A stretch of DNA of 50,337 nucleotides. It comes from Gammaproteobacteria bacterium (GTDB lineage: Bacteria; Pseudomonadota; Gammaproteobacteria; Beggiatoales; Beggiatoaceae). Location of the stretch: NCBI GenBank assembly GCA_003645255.1, contig QNES01000009.1, positions 1 to 50,337 of the forward strand, in the 5' to 3' direction. Made by a program: the position numbers and the translations under genes. A model generated the notes under the pieces. It searched no databases and was not told the origin of the DNA. It saw only the letters and a list, made by a program, of their open reading frames with translations. Below, piece by piece: positions 8,745-18,226 of this stretch (within the stretch, counting starts at the first letter, position 1; each line of letters begins with the position of its first letter).

Positions 8745-10871
8745 TTAATTCACCGACATTCTAACCTGTCCACTAGCTAAAGCTTGAAGTACCTTATCTT
8801 TTGCACCCATTGCAACTACTTGCCCACCATCCATCACAATCAAATACTCAACCAACGATAGCAATGAACTGCGGTGTGTAACTAATAAAAAAGTTTTTCC
8901 TTTCAAATAAGGTTGCAAACGTACCTTGAATTGTTCTTCGGCGCGATTATCCATTGAATTGGTAGGCTCATCAAATAGCAATAAAGGGGGATTATGCAAT
9001 AATGCCCTGGCTAAAACAATTGCCTGTCGCTGTCCACCAGATAAACCTTCGCCCCGTTCGTAAATAGGCATATCGAAACCTAAAGGGTGGCGATTGACAA
9101 ATTCATGGACTCCTGCTAGTTGGGCAGCGCGTAGCACGACGCTATCTTCTAAATAACTTGCGCCCATGACAATATTGTCTTTAACTGTGCCATAAAATAA
9201 TTCAATGTCTTGGGGTACATAACCAATCTGATGGCGCAATTCCGCTGGATCAATTTGGTTGTTGTCAACCCCATCTAGTAAAATACTACCCTGCTTAGGT
9301 TGATAGAGTCCAAGTATTAATTTAGCGATAGTGCTTTTACCTGAGCCAATGCGCCCGATGATTCCTATTCGCTGACCGGCTTGAATTTGAAAGGAGACTT
9401 TGGTGAGTGCCGGTAATGCTTGCTCTAGGTAACTGAAATCGACTTGTTTAAATTCAATGTTACCTTGCAAGGGAGGGCGGTTTAAAAACTTTGCGTCTCG
9501 CTCTAGCGGCATTTTCATTACCTGATTTAAGGCGCGTAACGCTGACAATGAATGATGATAACGGGTGAAAAGACTCGCTATTTGTGCTAATGGTGCAAGT
9601 GCTCGCCCAGTTAAAATGGTACAGGCAATCAATGCCCCCATCGTTAATTCACCTTCTGCAATCAAATAGACTCCATAAACAATAATCACTACAGTACTCA
9701 TTTGTTGGACAAACAAAGAAAAGTTGACGGATAATGCCGATAAAAAGCGTGATTTGAGCGAAAAATTCGCAATTTGTCCGATTAATTGTTCCCAACGTCG
9801 TTGTATTTCTCCTTCAGCCCTGGTAGTTTTAATAGTTTCCATGCCTGCGAGGGTTTCAACTAATAGGGCATGTTTTTGAGCACTGGCGCGAAAAGTGTGT
9901 TGTATCACTTTACGCAGTGGAAATTGTATGAGTATGCTGAAAGCAATTACTAACGGCATAGCATATAACGGAATAAAAGCTAACTCATGATGTAAAGCCC
10001 AGATAACAGCAATGAATAATAGGGCAAAGGGTAAATCAATCAGGGTGGTTAAAGTTGCCGAAGTGAAAAAATCGCGGAAGCTTTCAAATTCGTGTAAATG
10101 ATTAGCAAATGCACCAACGGAACGGGGATGCGCGATTCGCCTAGTGCCAAGCACCTGTTCAAAAATCATGCTACCTAATAAAATGTCCGTTTTTTTACCC
10201 GCGATGTCAACAAAATAACCGCGTAAGGTGCGTATGATGAAATCAAATCCAAATACGATAACCACGCCAATGGCTAATACCCATAAAGTTTCTATAGCAT
10301 GATTCGGCACCACGCGATCATAAACATTCATCACAAATAGCGGTGATGCCAACGCAAATAAATTAATCAACAATGAAGCAATGATCACTTCACTATAAAT
10401 AAACCAGGATTTTAATAAAGTTCCCCAAAACCAAGTATGGGGGCGGGGTATTAAGCTATCTTCAGTGCGAGCATCAAAGCTATAAGCGGAACGTGCCAAT
10501 AAAGCATAGCCACTATAATTAGCTTTTAAATCTTTAACGGAAAGTTCAAGCACCCCAGTTGAAGGTAAAATGATTTGTACATTTTTTTTATCAAGATAAT
10601 TGAGTAGTATGCAGGCTTGCCCATCTTTTAGTAGTAACACCGCAGGCAAAACTAATGCCTTCAATTTGGGAAGTCGGCGTTTGATGAGGCGGGCAGATAA
10701 ATTGGCGCGTTGCGCGGCGCGAATAAATAATTCAGGCGTAAAGCGATTATTAACCAGGGGCAAACCGGCTTTAAGTGCCTCCGCTGAGGTTGGTTGATTA
10801 AGCAGTTTACTTAAAATGACGAGACATTGTAATAAAGGATCGTCAAAGGTAGCATGTTTTTCATCTTTCAT
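8745..10871 (-). CDS. Type I secretion ABC transporter (LapB-like, fused permease/ATPase)
   Basis: 708 residues in three parts: an N-terminal C39-like domain (residues 1-130) in which no catalytic Cys-His pair is recognisable, as in exporters of RTX or large adhesin substrates; a six-helix membrane domain (about 150-440, starting near SWFIYSEVIIASLLINLFAL); and a nucleotide-binding domain with Walker A GRIGSGKST, signature LSGGQRQ, Walker B LLLFDEPTN and the switch histidine in VTHRSS. This is the LapB/HlyB class, which forms a channel with an HlyD-type adaptor and a TolC-type protein to export a large protein directly from the cytoplasm. Neither partner nor a substrate gene is adjacent. It is preceded by the minus-strand membrane pseudogene. 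Confidence 0.88.
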   Translation of the reverse strand: MKDEKHATFDDPLLQCLVILSKLLNQPTSAEALKAGLPLVNNRFTPELFIRAAQRANLSARLIKRRLPKLKALVLPAVLLLKDGQACILLNYLDKKNVQIILPSTGVLELSVKDLKANYSGYALLARSAYSFDARTEDSLIPRPHTWFWGTLLKSWFIYSEVIIASLLINLFALASPLFVMNVYDRVVPNHAIETLWVLAIGVVIVFGFDFIIRTLRGYFVDIAGKKTDILLGSMIFEQVLGTRRIAHPRSVGAFANHLHEFESFRDFFTSATLTTLIDLPFALLFIAVIWALHHELAFIPLYAMPLVIAFSILIQFPLRKVIQHTFRASAQKHALLVETLAGMETIKTTRAEGEIQRRWEQLIGQIANFSLKSRFLSALSVNFSLFVQQMSTVVIIVYGVYLIAEGELTMGALIACTILTGRALAPLAQIASLFTRYHHSLSALRALNQVMKMPLERDAKFLNRPPLQGNIEFKQVDFSYLEQALPALTKVSFQIQAGQRIGIIGRIGSGKSTIAKLILGLYQPKQGSILLDGVDNNQIDPAELRHQIGYVPQDIELFYGTVKDNIVMGASYLEDSVVLRAAQLAGVHEFVNRHPLGFDMPIYERGEGLSGGQRQAIVLARALLHNPPLLLFDEPTNSMDNRAEEQFKVRLQPYLKGKTFLLVTHRSSLLSLVEYLIVMDGGQVVAMGAKDKVLQALASGQVRMSVN

Positions 10872-10912
10872 TTTTTAGTTTTAATTATAGAGTGGGCAAC
10901 ACATAGCCTATC

Positions 10913-11839
10913 CTACCGCTCATTCTTTAATTCTTCATGTTGACGAATTTCATTAATTAAAATTTTCGTTTCGCTAATTTTATTTTTCAAATCGGTGACT
11001 TCTTCCTCTTTTTCACGTAGTTCATTTTTTAAAATGAGCAAATACCTTTGCGGGTTTTTACGTTGATAAAAACGTTTAACAATATCTATAATAATTAATA
11101 TCCGAATAAGTCTATTAATGACTGATCTGGCACGATAAATATTTAACATGTTTTGTATTTTGACAAGCCATAAAATATACGTGCTTTTTGAAATTTTTAA
11201 ATATTTGGTGATTAAAATAAATCTTGATAAAGCCAATAGTGGGAGAATGATGATAAAAAGTTCCAACCAGTGTTTTATCACATAATGGCCTTTTTTTTGC
11301 GTAATAGAAATCATAATAATAAATTCCGTCAAAAATAATCCCCAAATAACGGCATTACCCCAATTAATGATGTGATACAATAATGGGTGTATACTGGTTT
11401 TTTCAAAAATTTCCATTATCCAAAATGGTATCATAATAAGGGAAATGAGCAGAATGGGATATAAAAACTGTTTTTCAATACGCTGATATAATGATTTATC
11501 CACTAATTGCCAATCGCCGTTCTACCAAATATATTCTTTATCATCACAACGTCTAGCAGCAAGACGTAGTGGCGGTATAAGGGCAATAAAAAAATGGGCA
11601 ACATATTTTTTTTTATGGCAAATAATGAAAAATAAAAGTCTTTCTAAAAAAAAGATTGGCGATAAGATGAACAATAAATTAATGATTACCTGGGAAAAAG
11701 GTAGCCGTTCCAATCCACCTTCTACTTGTAAATATTGAATAGTGATAGCAAATAATGATATAAAAATGATGGTTAGAACAAACATCACTTTTGCAATATA
11801 CTGTTCAATATTTTTGTATAGTTTGTATAGTTGGTTCAT
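10913..11839 (-). pseudogene. Membrane protein gene split by an in-frame TAG
   Basis: Two frames, 11839-11522 (105 residues) and 11503-10913 (GTG start, 196 residues), lie in the same phase. Reading through the TAG at 11522-11524 gives one continuous protein of about 308 residues (DDKEYIW, stop, NGDWQLVDKSLYQ). The first part has two to three hydrophobic helices; the second has helices near its residues 13-30, 45-65 and 80-100, then a coiled coil rich in Glu/Lys (about residues 150-196). The layout resembles uncharacterised voltage-sensor or ion-channel-like membrane proteins, but I see no pore sequence. Either the gene is a recent nonsense pseudogene or two separate peptides are made. Confidence 0.7.
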
Positions 11840-11879
11840 GTTAAATATTAAGTGAACTAATTAATCAAGCCAGTGTGCT

Positions 11880-11911
11880 AGAAATACTATTTTTCAAAAA
11901 ATAGTATTTCT
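11880..11911. repeat. AGAAATACTATTTTT palindrome
   Basis: Perfect 15-base arms around CA. Relatives are near 27554 (AGAAATACTATTTCTTCAAGAAATCG), 41401 and 41483. Located upstream of rpsU. Confidence 0.8.
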
Positions 11912-11920
11912 AATACGCTA

Positions 11921-11948
11921 AAACTGATAATTAATAACTGATAACTGA
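11921..11948 (+). repeat. TAACTGA heptamers upstream of rpsU
   Basis: Two perfect tandem TAACTGA units (11935-11941, 11942-11948) after a variant, followed by AAGGAG and the rpsU start 20 bases on. Such heptamers upstream of genes are described for marine Beggiatoaceae; their function is unknown. Confidence 0.85.
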
Positions 11949-11967
11949 TAAGGAGATTACACCTTCA

Positions 11968-12183
11968 ATGCCTAATGTTCGAGTTAGAGATAATGAACCA
12001 TTTGAAGTTGCTATTCGTCGTTTTAAACGAGCCTGTGAAAAGGCGGGAATTTTAGCCGAAGTCCATCGTCGGGAATTTTACGAAAAACCGACGACTGTCC
12101 GTAAACGTAAAGCTGCCGCGGCTGTCAAACGACACATGAAAAGGCTCTATCGTGATACATTGCGCCGTGAACGCCTTTACTAA
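11968..12183 (+). CDS. rpsU: 30S ribosomal protein S21
   Basis: 71 residues, the standard bacterial length. [20 protein letters not shown] and the basic tail [20 protein letters not shown] are characteristic. S21 binds the small subunit near the anti-Shine-Dalgarno end and helps initiation. It is the first gene of the macromolecular-synthesis cluster rpsU-yqeY-dnaG-rpoD. AAGGAG lies about 13 bases before the ATG, behind tandem TAACTGA repeats. Confidence 0.97.
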   Translation: MPNVRVRDNEPFEVAIRRFKRACEKAGILAEVHRREFYEKPTTVRKRKAAAAVKRHMKRLYRDTLRRERLY

Positions 12184-12213
12184 AAATGGGTAGTTGCCCA
12201 CCTTTCACATTAT

Positions 12214-12246
12214 AAACCTGACAAGTCTTCAAAACCTGTCAGGTTT
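12214..12246. repeat. CCTGACAGG palindrome between rpsU and yqeY
   Basis: AAACCTGACAAGTCTT - C - AAAACCTGTCAGGTTT, one imperfect pair per arm, ending 10 bases before the yqeY ATG. It would put a hairpin in the leader of yqeY and may separate expression of rpsU from the genes behind it. Confidence 0.8.
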
Positions 12247-12256
12247 TGGAATACCA

Positions 12257-12709
12257 ATGTCTAATACCATTAAACCAAAAATCACTGATGATATGAAATC
12301 CGCCATGCGTGCTAAGGATAAGCAACGCTTAGGTGCAATACGTTTAATTCAAGCTGCGATTAAACAACGGGAAGTTGATGAGCGTATCAGTTTGGATGAC
12401 ACGCAGGTAATCGTTGTGCTAGATAAAATGCTTAAACAGCGGCGTGATGCTTTAGCGCAGTATGAAAAAGCGGAACGTAAAGATTTAGCAGAACAAGAAT
12501 CTTTTGAAATCAAACTGATACAAACTTATATGCCCCAAGCTTTGACTGAAAGCGAATTAGCTGAATTGATTGAAGCGGCTATCAGCGAAACCGGGGCTGT
12601 TTCCGTTAAAGATATGGGCAAAGTCATGGGGCATCTCAAGCCGAAAGTACAAGGACGTGCTGATATGAGATCACTCAGTGCTCATATTAAACAACGATTA
12701 GGTAAATAG
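12257..12709 (+). CDS. GatB/YqeY domain protein
   Basis: I choose ATG at 12257 (MSNTIKPKITDDMKSAMRAK), because the frame upstream of it is made of the palindrome; this gives 150 residues, normal for YqeY. Seen: KQRLGAIRLIQAAIKQREVD and the C-terminal helical domain LTESELAELIEAAISETGA, related to the tRNA-binding tail domain of GatB. Its exact function is not established; it may bind tRNA. In many gammaproteobacteria it sits between rpsU and dnaG, as here. Confidence 0.92.
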   Translation: MSNTIKPKITDDMKSAMRAKDKQRLGAIRLIQAAIKQREVDERISLDDTQVIVVLDKMLKQRRDALAQYEKAERKDLAEQESFEIKLIQTYMPQALTESELAELIEAAISETGAVSVKDMGKVMGHLKPKVQGRADMRSLSAHIKQRLGK

Positions 12710-12852
12710 TGCTTTTGCTTGCATAAGGGCAAGCATTCAGTCTTGCCCCTACAAATGTTCAAGAAATCCGATTTCTGAAATCAACAAAAACTGCCGGTCT
12801 TTAAAACCCGGTAGCTTTGGGAATCCATTAACCTATTGATAACTTACTCAAA

Positions 12853-14577
12853 ATGGTTGGACGCATTCCTCGTAGTTTCATCGACGAGTTAATAAACCGT
12901 ATAGATATTGTTGATTTAATTGATAGTTACGTGTCGCTACGCAAAACCGGTCGCAATTATAAGGCTTGTTGCCCCTTTCATACTGAAAAAACCCCTTCTT
13001 TTACGGTTAGTCCTGATAAACAATTCTATTATTGCTTCGGCTGTGGCGCACATGGTAGTGCGATAGGTTTTATGATGGATTATGCACATCTCAACTTTGT
13101 TGAGGCAGTGCATGAATTGGCTTCCAGAGCCGGTTTAGAAGTGGTGTATGAGCAAGGCTCTGCACCCACTCCAATCGCTGCTTTTGATGATTTATATGAA
13201 ATCATGGAGCAAGCGGCACAATATTATAGGCAACAGCTACGCCAATCACCAGCCGCCATAGATTACCTAAAAAAACGGGGATTGACGGGGGTAATTGCGC
13301 GTGATTTTGGTTTAGGCTATGCGCCTGCAGAATGGGATAACCTATTAAAAACATTGGGAACAGACTCAGATAGGCGAAATCGCTTACTTAAAACGGGCTT
13401 AGTTAAGCAAAATGAGTCCGGACGCCGTTATGATTGTTTTCGTGATCGGATCATGTTCCCAATTTGGGATCAAAGGAAACGGGTTATCGCATTTGGTGGG
13501 CGTAAACTATCTGAAAGTGAATACGAACCTAAATACCTGAATTCTCCCGAAACGCCCTTATTTCAAAAAAACAAGACATTATATGGTTGGCATTTAGCCT
13601 GTCAAACTCGCTCTTTGAAAAACCTTATTGTTGTAGAAGGTTATATGGATGTGGTGGCTTTGGCTCAATATGGTATATCTAATGCCGTCGCTACCCTGGG
13701 AACCGCTACAACGGATAAGCATTTGAATCGTTTATTTCGTCGTGTCGCAAAAATCATTTTTTGTTTTGATGGTGATTCAGCCGGGAAAAAAGCCGCTTGG
13801 CGTGCCTTAGAAACCGCTTTGCCATTATTACAAAGGGGGCGTGAAATTCATTTTGTCTTTTTACCACAAGGTTCAGATCCAGATAGCTTTGTTCGTCAAA
13901 ACGACACCAGTGGCTTTAATGCCTACCTTGCTAAAGCCATACCGCTCTCTGATTTTTTGTTTAACCACCTAAAGCAAGAAGTTAATTTGAATAGTCCCGA
14001 AGGAAGGGCGAGTTTAGTGGATAAAGCAATACCTGTTTTAAAACAATTATTGCCAGGGACTTATCGTGAATTAATGTTAAAAAAATTAAGCGAATTAAGT
14101 GGTGCTAATCTGAATGAGTTGAAAAATAAACCTATATCTAAGGGAGATACTTTTAAAAGATTGGGAGTCCCCAACAGCATAGGAGATCTTTCATTAGAAC
14201 ATCGAGCAATTATCTATTTATTACATAAGCCTACCTTATCTGAGAAGTTAAATGCTTCCACTCGTCAAAAATTATCTCAATTAAATCAACAAGATATAAA
14301 GCTCTTATTAAAGATCATTGAATTAACTAGGGGGAACCCTCAATTAAACTTAGGTAGAATTTGCGAAAAAATGCGAGGAACAGAATATGAACATATCATC
14401 AAATGGTTAAGTGGAACACCTATAGAAACTAATATCAATATAGATGACGAATTTTTCGGTGCTATTAACCGTTTATATAAAAATCAACGCAAAGCTTTTT
14501 TAACGCAAAAAATTACTCATTTGACGGCAGATGAAAAACAAGAATTGCAATCTTTCTATAGTGTTTCAGATAAATAA
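12853..14577 (+). CDS. dnaG: DNA primase
   Basis: 574 residues. The N-terminal zinc ribbon has its CHC2 ligands in CCPFHTEKTPSF and FYYCFGCGAHG (residues 37-67). The core holds DRIMFPIWDQRKRVIAFGGR and the Toprim catalytic part: glutamate in LIVVEGYMDVVALAQ and the acidic motif FCFDGDSAGKKAAWRAL. The C-terminal helicase-binding domain is more divergent. DnaG makes RNA primers at the fork under DnaB control. The start MVGRIPRSFIDEL is typical. The palindrome variant at 12787-12818 lies in the leader. It is the third gene of the macromolecular-synthesis cluster. Confidence 0.97.
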   Translation: MVGRIPRSFIDELINRIDIVDLIDSYVSLRKTGRNYKACCPFHTEKTPSFTVSPDKQFYYCFGCGAHGSAIGFMMDYAHLNFVEAVHELASRAGLEVVYEQGSAPTPIAAFDDLYEIMEQAAQYYRQQLRQSPAAIDYLKKRGLTGVIARDFGLGYAPAEWDNLLKTLGTDSDRRNRLLKTGLVKQNESGRRYDCFRDRIMFPIWDQRKRVIAFGGRKLSESEYEPKYLNSPETPLFQKNKTLYGWHLACQTRSLKNLIVVEGYMDVVALAQYGISNAVATLGTATTDKHLNRLFRRVAKIIFCFDGDSAGKKAAWRALETALPLLQRGREIHFVFLPQGSDPDSFVRQNDTSGFNAYLAKAIPLSDFLFNHLKQEVNLNSPEGRASLVDKAIPVLKQLLPGTYRELMLKKLSELSGANLNELKNKPISKGDTFKRLGVPNSIGDLSLEHRAIIYLLHKPTLSEKLNASTRQKLSQLNQQDIKLLLKIIELTRGNPQLNLGRICEKMRGTEYEHIIKWLSGTPIETNINIDDEFFGAINRLYKNQRKAFLTQKITHLTADEKQELQSFYSVSDK

Positions 14578-14906
14578 CTTCACATCTGAACATCTATACG
14601 TCGTGATCAAAGTTCACACTAATCAGTCAACAGTTATTACTTAGGAATGAAGCTTTAATAACATCCGAAACTTTCAAGCCAAACCTGACAGGTTTAGTTT
14701 TCGAGGTTTGAATTTTTTGAAGAAAAACTAAAACCTCGAAAGTATATTATTCAATTCTCATTTCTTAGGAATGTGCACCATTTCACCTTTAATTATAAAT
14801 TTAAATCTTAATTATAAATTTAATAATTTAAAAATTAAAATTAGGATTTAAAAATTGATAAATCATATTACAAGTTTCAGTAACAACTGATAACTTATAA
14901 CTGATT
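14578..14906. other. dnaG-rpoD spacer: dispersed repeat, inverted repeat and TAACTGA units
   Basis: No gene. From 14641 to about 14701 it holds a dispersed repeat whose 30-base core (GAAACTTTCAAGCCAAACCT, then GACAGGTTT) recurs inside the msbA-like gene at 26358-26387. A hairpin with arms TAGTTTTCGAGGTTT and AAACCTCGAAAG follows. AT-rich sequence leads to three heptamers (CAACTGA TAACTTA TAACTGA, 14884-14904) that end 2 bases before the rpoD ATG, where a Shine-Dalgarno sequence would be expected and none is seen. Confidence 0.75.
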
Positions 14907-16781
14907 ATGAACCAAGAACAACAGCAAAAACAAATTAAATCGCTCATTGCCAAGGGCAAAGAGCAAGGTTTTTTGACCTATCACGAAGTCAATGATCACT
15001 TACCTGATGATATTGTCGAACCTGAAAAAATTGAAAGTATTATCACTATGATTAATGACATGGGGATTGCCGTTCATGAATTTGCGCCAGATGCTGATTC
15101 TTTATTAATTACTGAGGCACCTATGGCAGACGAAGAAGCTGCTGAGGAAGCTGCCGCTGTTTTGGCTGATGTTGATGGTGAATTGGGTCGTACTACGGAT
15201 CCTATCCGTATGTACATGCGTGAAATGGGTTCGGTCAATTTATTAACGCGACAAGATGAAATTAACATTGCTAAACGAATTGAAGAAGGTTTAAGCCAAG
15301 CTTTATCAGCTCTCGCAACTCATCCTGACATTATCACAGCGTTCTTGCAATACTACGATAAAATTGAAACAGAGGAAATCAAACTCTCAGATATGATTAC
15401 GGGTTTTACCGACTATGTATCTCCAATACCTAAGTCTGAGATTAACCTTGATAATATTAATAATATTACCCCTCTTGATGATATCGCTCAAGTGATTGAT
15501 GAAGATAATGATGATGAAGACGATGATGAAGACGATGATGAAGTGGCTGCCACTTTTTTTGAAGAAAATTCGTTGGAGCAAGAAACCGCTCGCCTTCGCT
15601 TTGCCCATTTACGCGAATTACATACTCGCCTGATGCAAGCGGAAGCCACGCATGGTACTCAGTCGGCTGAATATCTGCGATTACGTAAAGAACTGGCAGA
15701 CTGTTTTTTACAATTTAAAATCGCCCCGCGTATGCTAGAAACGTTGACTGTTAAATTACGTAATACCGTTGTCATGATACGTGAGCAAGAATACCGGATT
15801 CGGGATATCTGTATTGACAAAATTGGTATGAATAAAAAAGAGTTTCTATCTTCCTTTAAAAATCATGCCACTAATCCCCATTGGGTAACCTTGCTATTAA
15901 ATACCGGTAAACCTTATGTTGAAAATTTAAAACAATACCAAGAAGAATTGATGCGGGTACAAGGCAGGTTAATTGATTTAGAAAGAAAAAACCGCTTAAG
16001 CCTTATAGAAATAAAAGACATCAATCGGCGTATGTCAATTGGTGAAGGGAGAGCGCGGCGTGCAAAAAGAGAAATGATTGAAGCCAATTTGCGTTTGGTG
16101 ATCTCAATTGCTAAAAAATACACTAATCGTGGTTTGCAATTCCTTGATTTAATTCAAGAAGGCAATATTGGCTTGATGAAAGCTGTAGATAAATTTGAAC
16201 ATCGACGTGGTTATAAATTTTCCACCTACGCAACCTGGTGGATTCGCCAAGCTATTACACGCTCTATTGCGGATCAAGCTCGCACTATTCGTATTCCGGT
16301 TCACATGATTGAAACGATTAATAAACTTAACAGGATTTCTCGGCGATTTTTGCAAGAAAAAGGTCGTGATGCGACCCCGGAAGAATTGGCTAAATGTCTT
16401 GAAATATCTGAAGAAAAAATACGCAAAGTGCTGAAAATTGCTAAAGAGCCTATTTCTATGGAAACGCCAGTAGGGGACGATGAAGAGTCACATTTAGGTG
16501 ATTTCATTGAAGATACCAGCATATTGGCTCCCATTGATTCAGCTACCACTGAAGGTTTGCGGCGTGCTACGCAGGAAATGCTCCAAGGTTTAACCCAGCG
16601 TGAAGCGAAAGTATTGCGTATGCGTTTTGGAATTGATATGAATACTGACCATACTTTGGAAGAGGTGGGTAAGCAATTTGATGTCACCCGTGAGCGTATT
16701 CGTCAAATTGAAGCTAAAGCCTTGCGTAAATTGCGTCATCCTAGTCGTTCCGATCCATTACGTAGTTTTATTGATATGTAG
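14907..16781 (+). CDS. rpoD: RNA polymerase primary sigma factor (sigma-70)
   Basis: 624 residues. Region 1.1 is at the N-terminus ([20 protein letters not shown]), region 1.2 is [20 protein letters not shown], then a non-conserved insert with a strongly acidic run (Asp/Glu, about residues 198-213). Regions 2.1-2.4 include [20 protein letters not shown] and the -10 reading helix [20 protein letters not shown]. Regions 3 and 4 follow, with the -35 helix-turn-helix [20 protein letters not shown]. It directs most housekeeping transcription. It is the last gene of the macromolecular-synthesis cluster, with its own 329-base leader. TAACTGA units reach to 2 bases from the ATG, so initiation may depend on something other than a standard Shine-Dalgarno. 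Confidence 0.98.
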   Translation: MNQEQQQKQIKSLIAKGKEQGFLTYHEVNDHLPDDIVEPEKIESIITMINDMGIAVHEFAPDADSLLITEAPMADEEAAEEAAAVLADVDGELGRTTDPIRMYMREMGSVNLLTRQDEINIAKRIEEGLSQALSALATHPDIITAFLQYYDKIETEEIKLSDMITGFTDYVSPIPKSEINLDNINNITPLDDIAQVIDEDNDDEDDDEDDDEVAATFFEENSLEQETARLRFAHLRELHTRLMQAEATHGTQSAEYLRLRKELADCFLQFKIAPRMLETLTVKLRNTVVMIREQEYRIRDICIDKIGMNKKEFLSSFKNHATNPHWVTLLLNTGKPYVENLKQYQEELMRVQGRLIDLERKNRLSLIEIKDINRRMSIGEGRARRAKREMIEANLRLVISIAKKYTNRGLQFLDLIQEGNIGLMKAVDKFEHRRGYKFSTYATWWIRQAITRSIADQARTIRIPVHMIETINKLNRISRRFLQEKGRDATPEELAKCLEISEEKIRKVLKIAKEPISMETPVGDDEESHLGDFIEDTSILAPIDSATTEGLRRATQEMLQGLTQREAKVLRMRFGIDMNTDHTLEEVGKQFDVTRERIRQIEAKALRKLRHPSRSDPLRSFIDM

Positions 16782-16816
16782 TTTTATTGATATAGTTCAG
16801 AAAAATAAAAGTTATC

Positions 16817-16850
16817 AGACCTGCCATGTTTTGAAAACCTGGCAGGTCTT
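16817..16850 (+). terminator. Palindromic hairpin after rpoD
   Basis: AGACCTGCCATGTTTT - G - AAAACCTGGCAGGTCTT, a variant of the CCTGACAGG family, 36 bases after the rpoD stop and before a convergent gene. Probably serves as terminator for both, although no long T run follows. Confidence 0.6.
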
Positions 16851-16879
16851 AATCAGAAAACTTAAATGCTCTGAGAATA

Positions 16880-18073
16880 TTAGATTTGCGAACAATCAAC
16901 CACGACAATTTCAACTCGTCGATCAATAGCATCCTGCGCATCATCTGTACCAGAGCCAACCAGATTTTCACGAAAGCCTTTACCAAGTACCTTTGATATT
17001 TGCCCAATATTTGAAAAATCGGCTTGTAATCGCTGTTGGAAAATTCCAGCCCGTAAATAGGATAATTCATCATTATAAGCAACCGTTCCCGTTTTACTAC
17101 TATGCCCTACAATATGAAAACACGATTTATTCTTCTTAAAGTAGCGTGCAATAAGACGTAGCCAGAGTGAATATTCCTTTCTTAATTGGGGAGCATCTAT
17201 AAATTCTACTGAATTGACTTTAAACAAAAATTTAAAATTCAAGCGCCTATTTTTTTGTACGCTGAGTGCCAGTAATTGACTAAAAGCTTCTTCAGCATCC
17301 TGCGTTTGTTCCAATTTGAGATAGGTTTCATATAAACCGGCATAAGTTCTCATTAATTCTCCATCAGAACGTTTAGTCACTTCATTAAATAAAATCAAGG
17401 CGTTGTTAAAATCATTCTTTTCATAAACCGTTTCAGCTTCTACCAATAATGCTTTAGTTTCCAAAAAATTATAGTATGTATTATCAGCTAATTCACCAAC
17501 CGTTCTTTTTGCAGTAGTAATCAAACTTTCAGTATGATTATCTTTGATGTACATTGGAGAATCTTGATAAAATGCGACCGGTGTATAGTTCAAATTCTTA
17601 TCCAAAATCCAAATTTTGGAATCTGCTATTATCTTTCCTGTTTTCAAGCTCACTACTGATACAGACAGCCTGTAATATTTTTCTGGCTGTGCCTTATGAT
17701 TCACTGAATAATTTTCAAACTCAATGATGCCATTCATGACATACTGGGCATTTCGCAAATTTTGCGGCGTAATGAGACTGAGAGCAAAGTTAAAATTTTG
17801 AGCCTGTTCAAAAATAATTTGTTCAATTTGCTGACTGACTTTAATAACTTCAGCGCTGTTAGCATCAATAAACGGATCTATAACAATAACGGTTTGCCCC
17901 CAACTTGCCTTATGTTGGTTATCCCTGATTTGTTCCAACATATGATCAGCCAAAGTACGCACGGCGGCATCAAATGCTATCGGATATTTAGACAATACCG
18001 TTTTTTGTGCGGCGCATGAAGTTAAAAAAATAAAAACTAATATGACGAGTGAAACTTTAAAAAATGGATGCAT
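16880..18073 (-). CDS. Lipoprotein with LpoB/CsgG-like N-terminal region and C-terminal OmpA-like domain
   Basis: 397 residues. Lipoprotein signal: a hydrophobic stretch then lipobox LTSC (Cys about residue 20). Residues ~40-190 resemble the penicillin-binding-protein activator LpoB/CsgG type fold (QTVIVIDPFIDANSAEV, QYVMNGIIEFENY, GKIIADSKIWI). A helical, TPR-like segment follows (residues ~205-275: LVEAETVYEKNDFNNALILF). The last third is an OmpA-like peptidoglycan-binding domain (FHIVGHSSKTG, DELSYLRAGIFQQRL, VLGKGFRENLVG, DRRVEIVV). It is probably anchored in the outer membrane and contacts cell wall. Encoded alone between convergent rpoD and a DUF1015 gene. Confidence 0.8.
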   Translation of the reverse strand: MHPFFKVSLVILVFIFLTSCAAQKTVLSKYPIAFDAAVRTLADHMLEQIRDNQHKASWGQTVIVIDPFIDANSAEVIKVSQQIEQIIFEQAQNFNFALSLITPQNLRNAQYVMNGIIEFENYSVNHKAQPEKYYRLSVSVVSLKTGKIIADSKIWILDKNLNYTPVAFYQDSPMYIKDNHTESLITTAKRTVGELADNTYYNFLETKALLVEAETVYEKNDFNNALILFNEVTKRSDGELMRTYAGLYETYLKLEQTQDAEEAFSQLLALSVQKNRRLNFKFLFKVNSVEFIDAPQLRKEYSLWLRLIARYFKKNKSCFHIVGHSSKTGTVAYNDELSYLRAGIFQQRLQADFSNIGQISKVLGKGFRENLVGSGTDDAQDAIDRRVEIVVVDCSQI

Positions 18074-18226
18074 ATATTAATTGCTTCCGTTTGTTTTATA
18101 CAGAACATTTTTATTGTTTGAGCGAAGCTAATGTTTTTTGCAAAAACATTAACCTCGATCTCAGAATTGGCGGAAACGCAGTAACGAGTGAAACGAAATT
18201 ATTATCGTAAAATATCCTGTATAAAT
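18074..18226. other. Spacer with an AATGTTTTTTGC hairpin
   Basis: Contains an inverted repeat TAATGTTTTTTGCAAAAACATTA around 18130-18152; no gene seen. Confidence 0.5.

Noticed and set aside
12194-12256. N-terminal extension of the YqeY protein
   Set aside because: Encoded mostly by the CCTGACAGG palindrome; the normal family start is at 12257.
15387-16687. Antisense open frames across rpoD
   Set aside because: They follow the codon structure of rpoD and have no family features or initiation signals.
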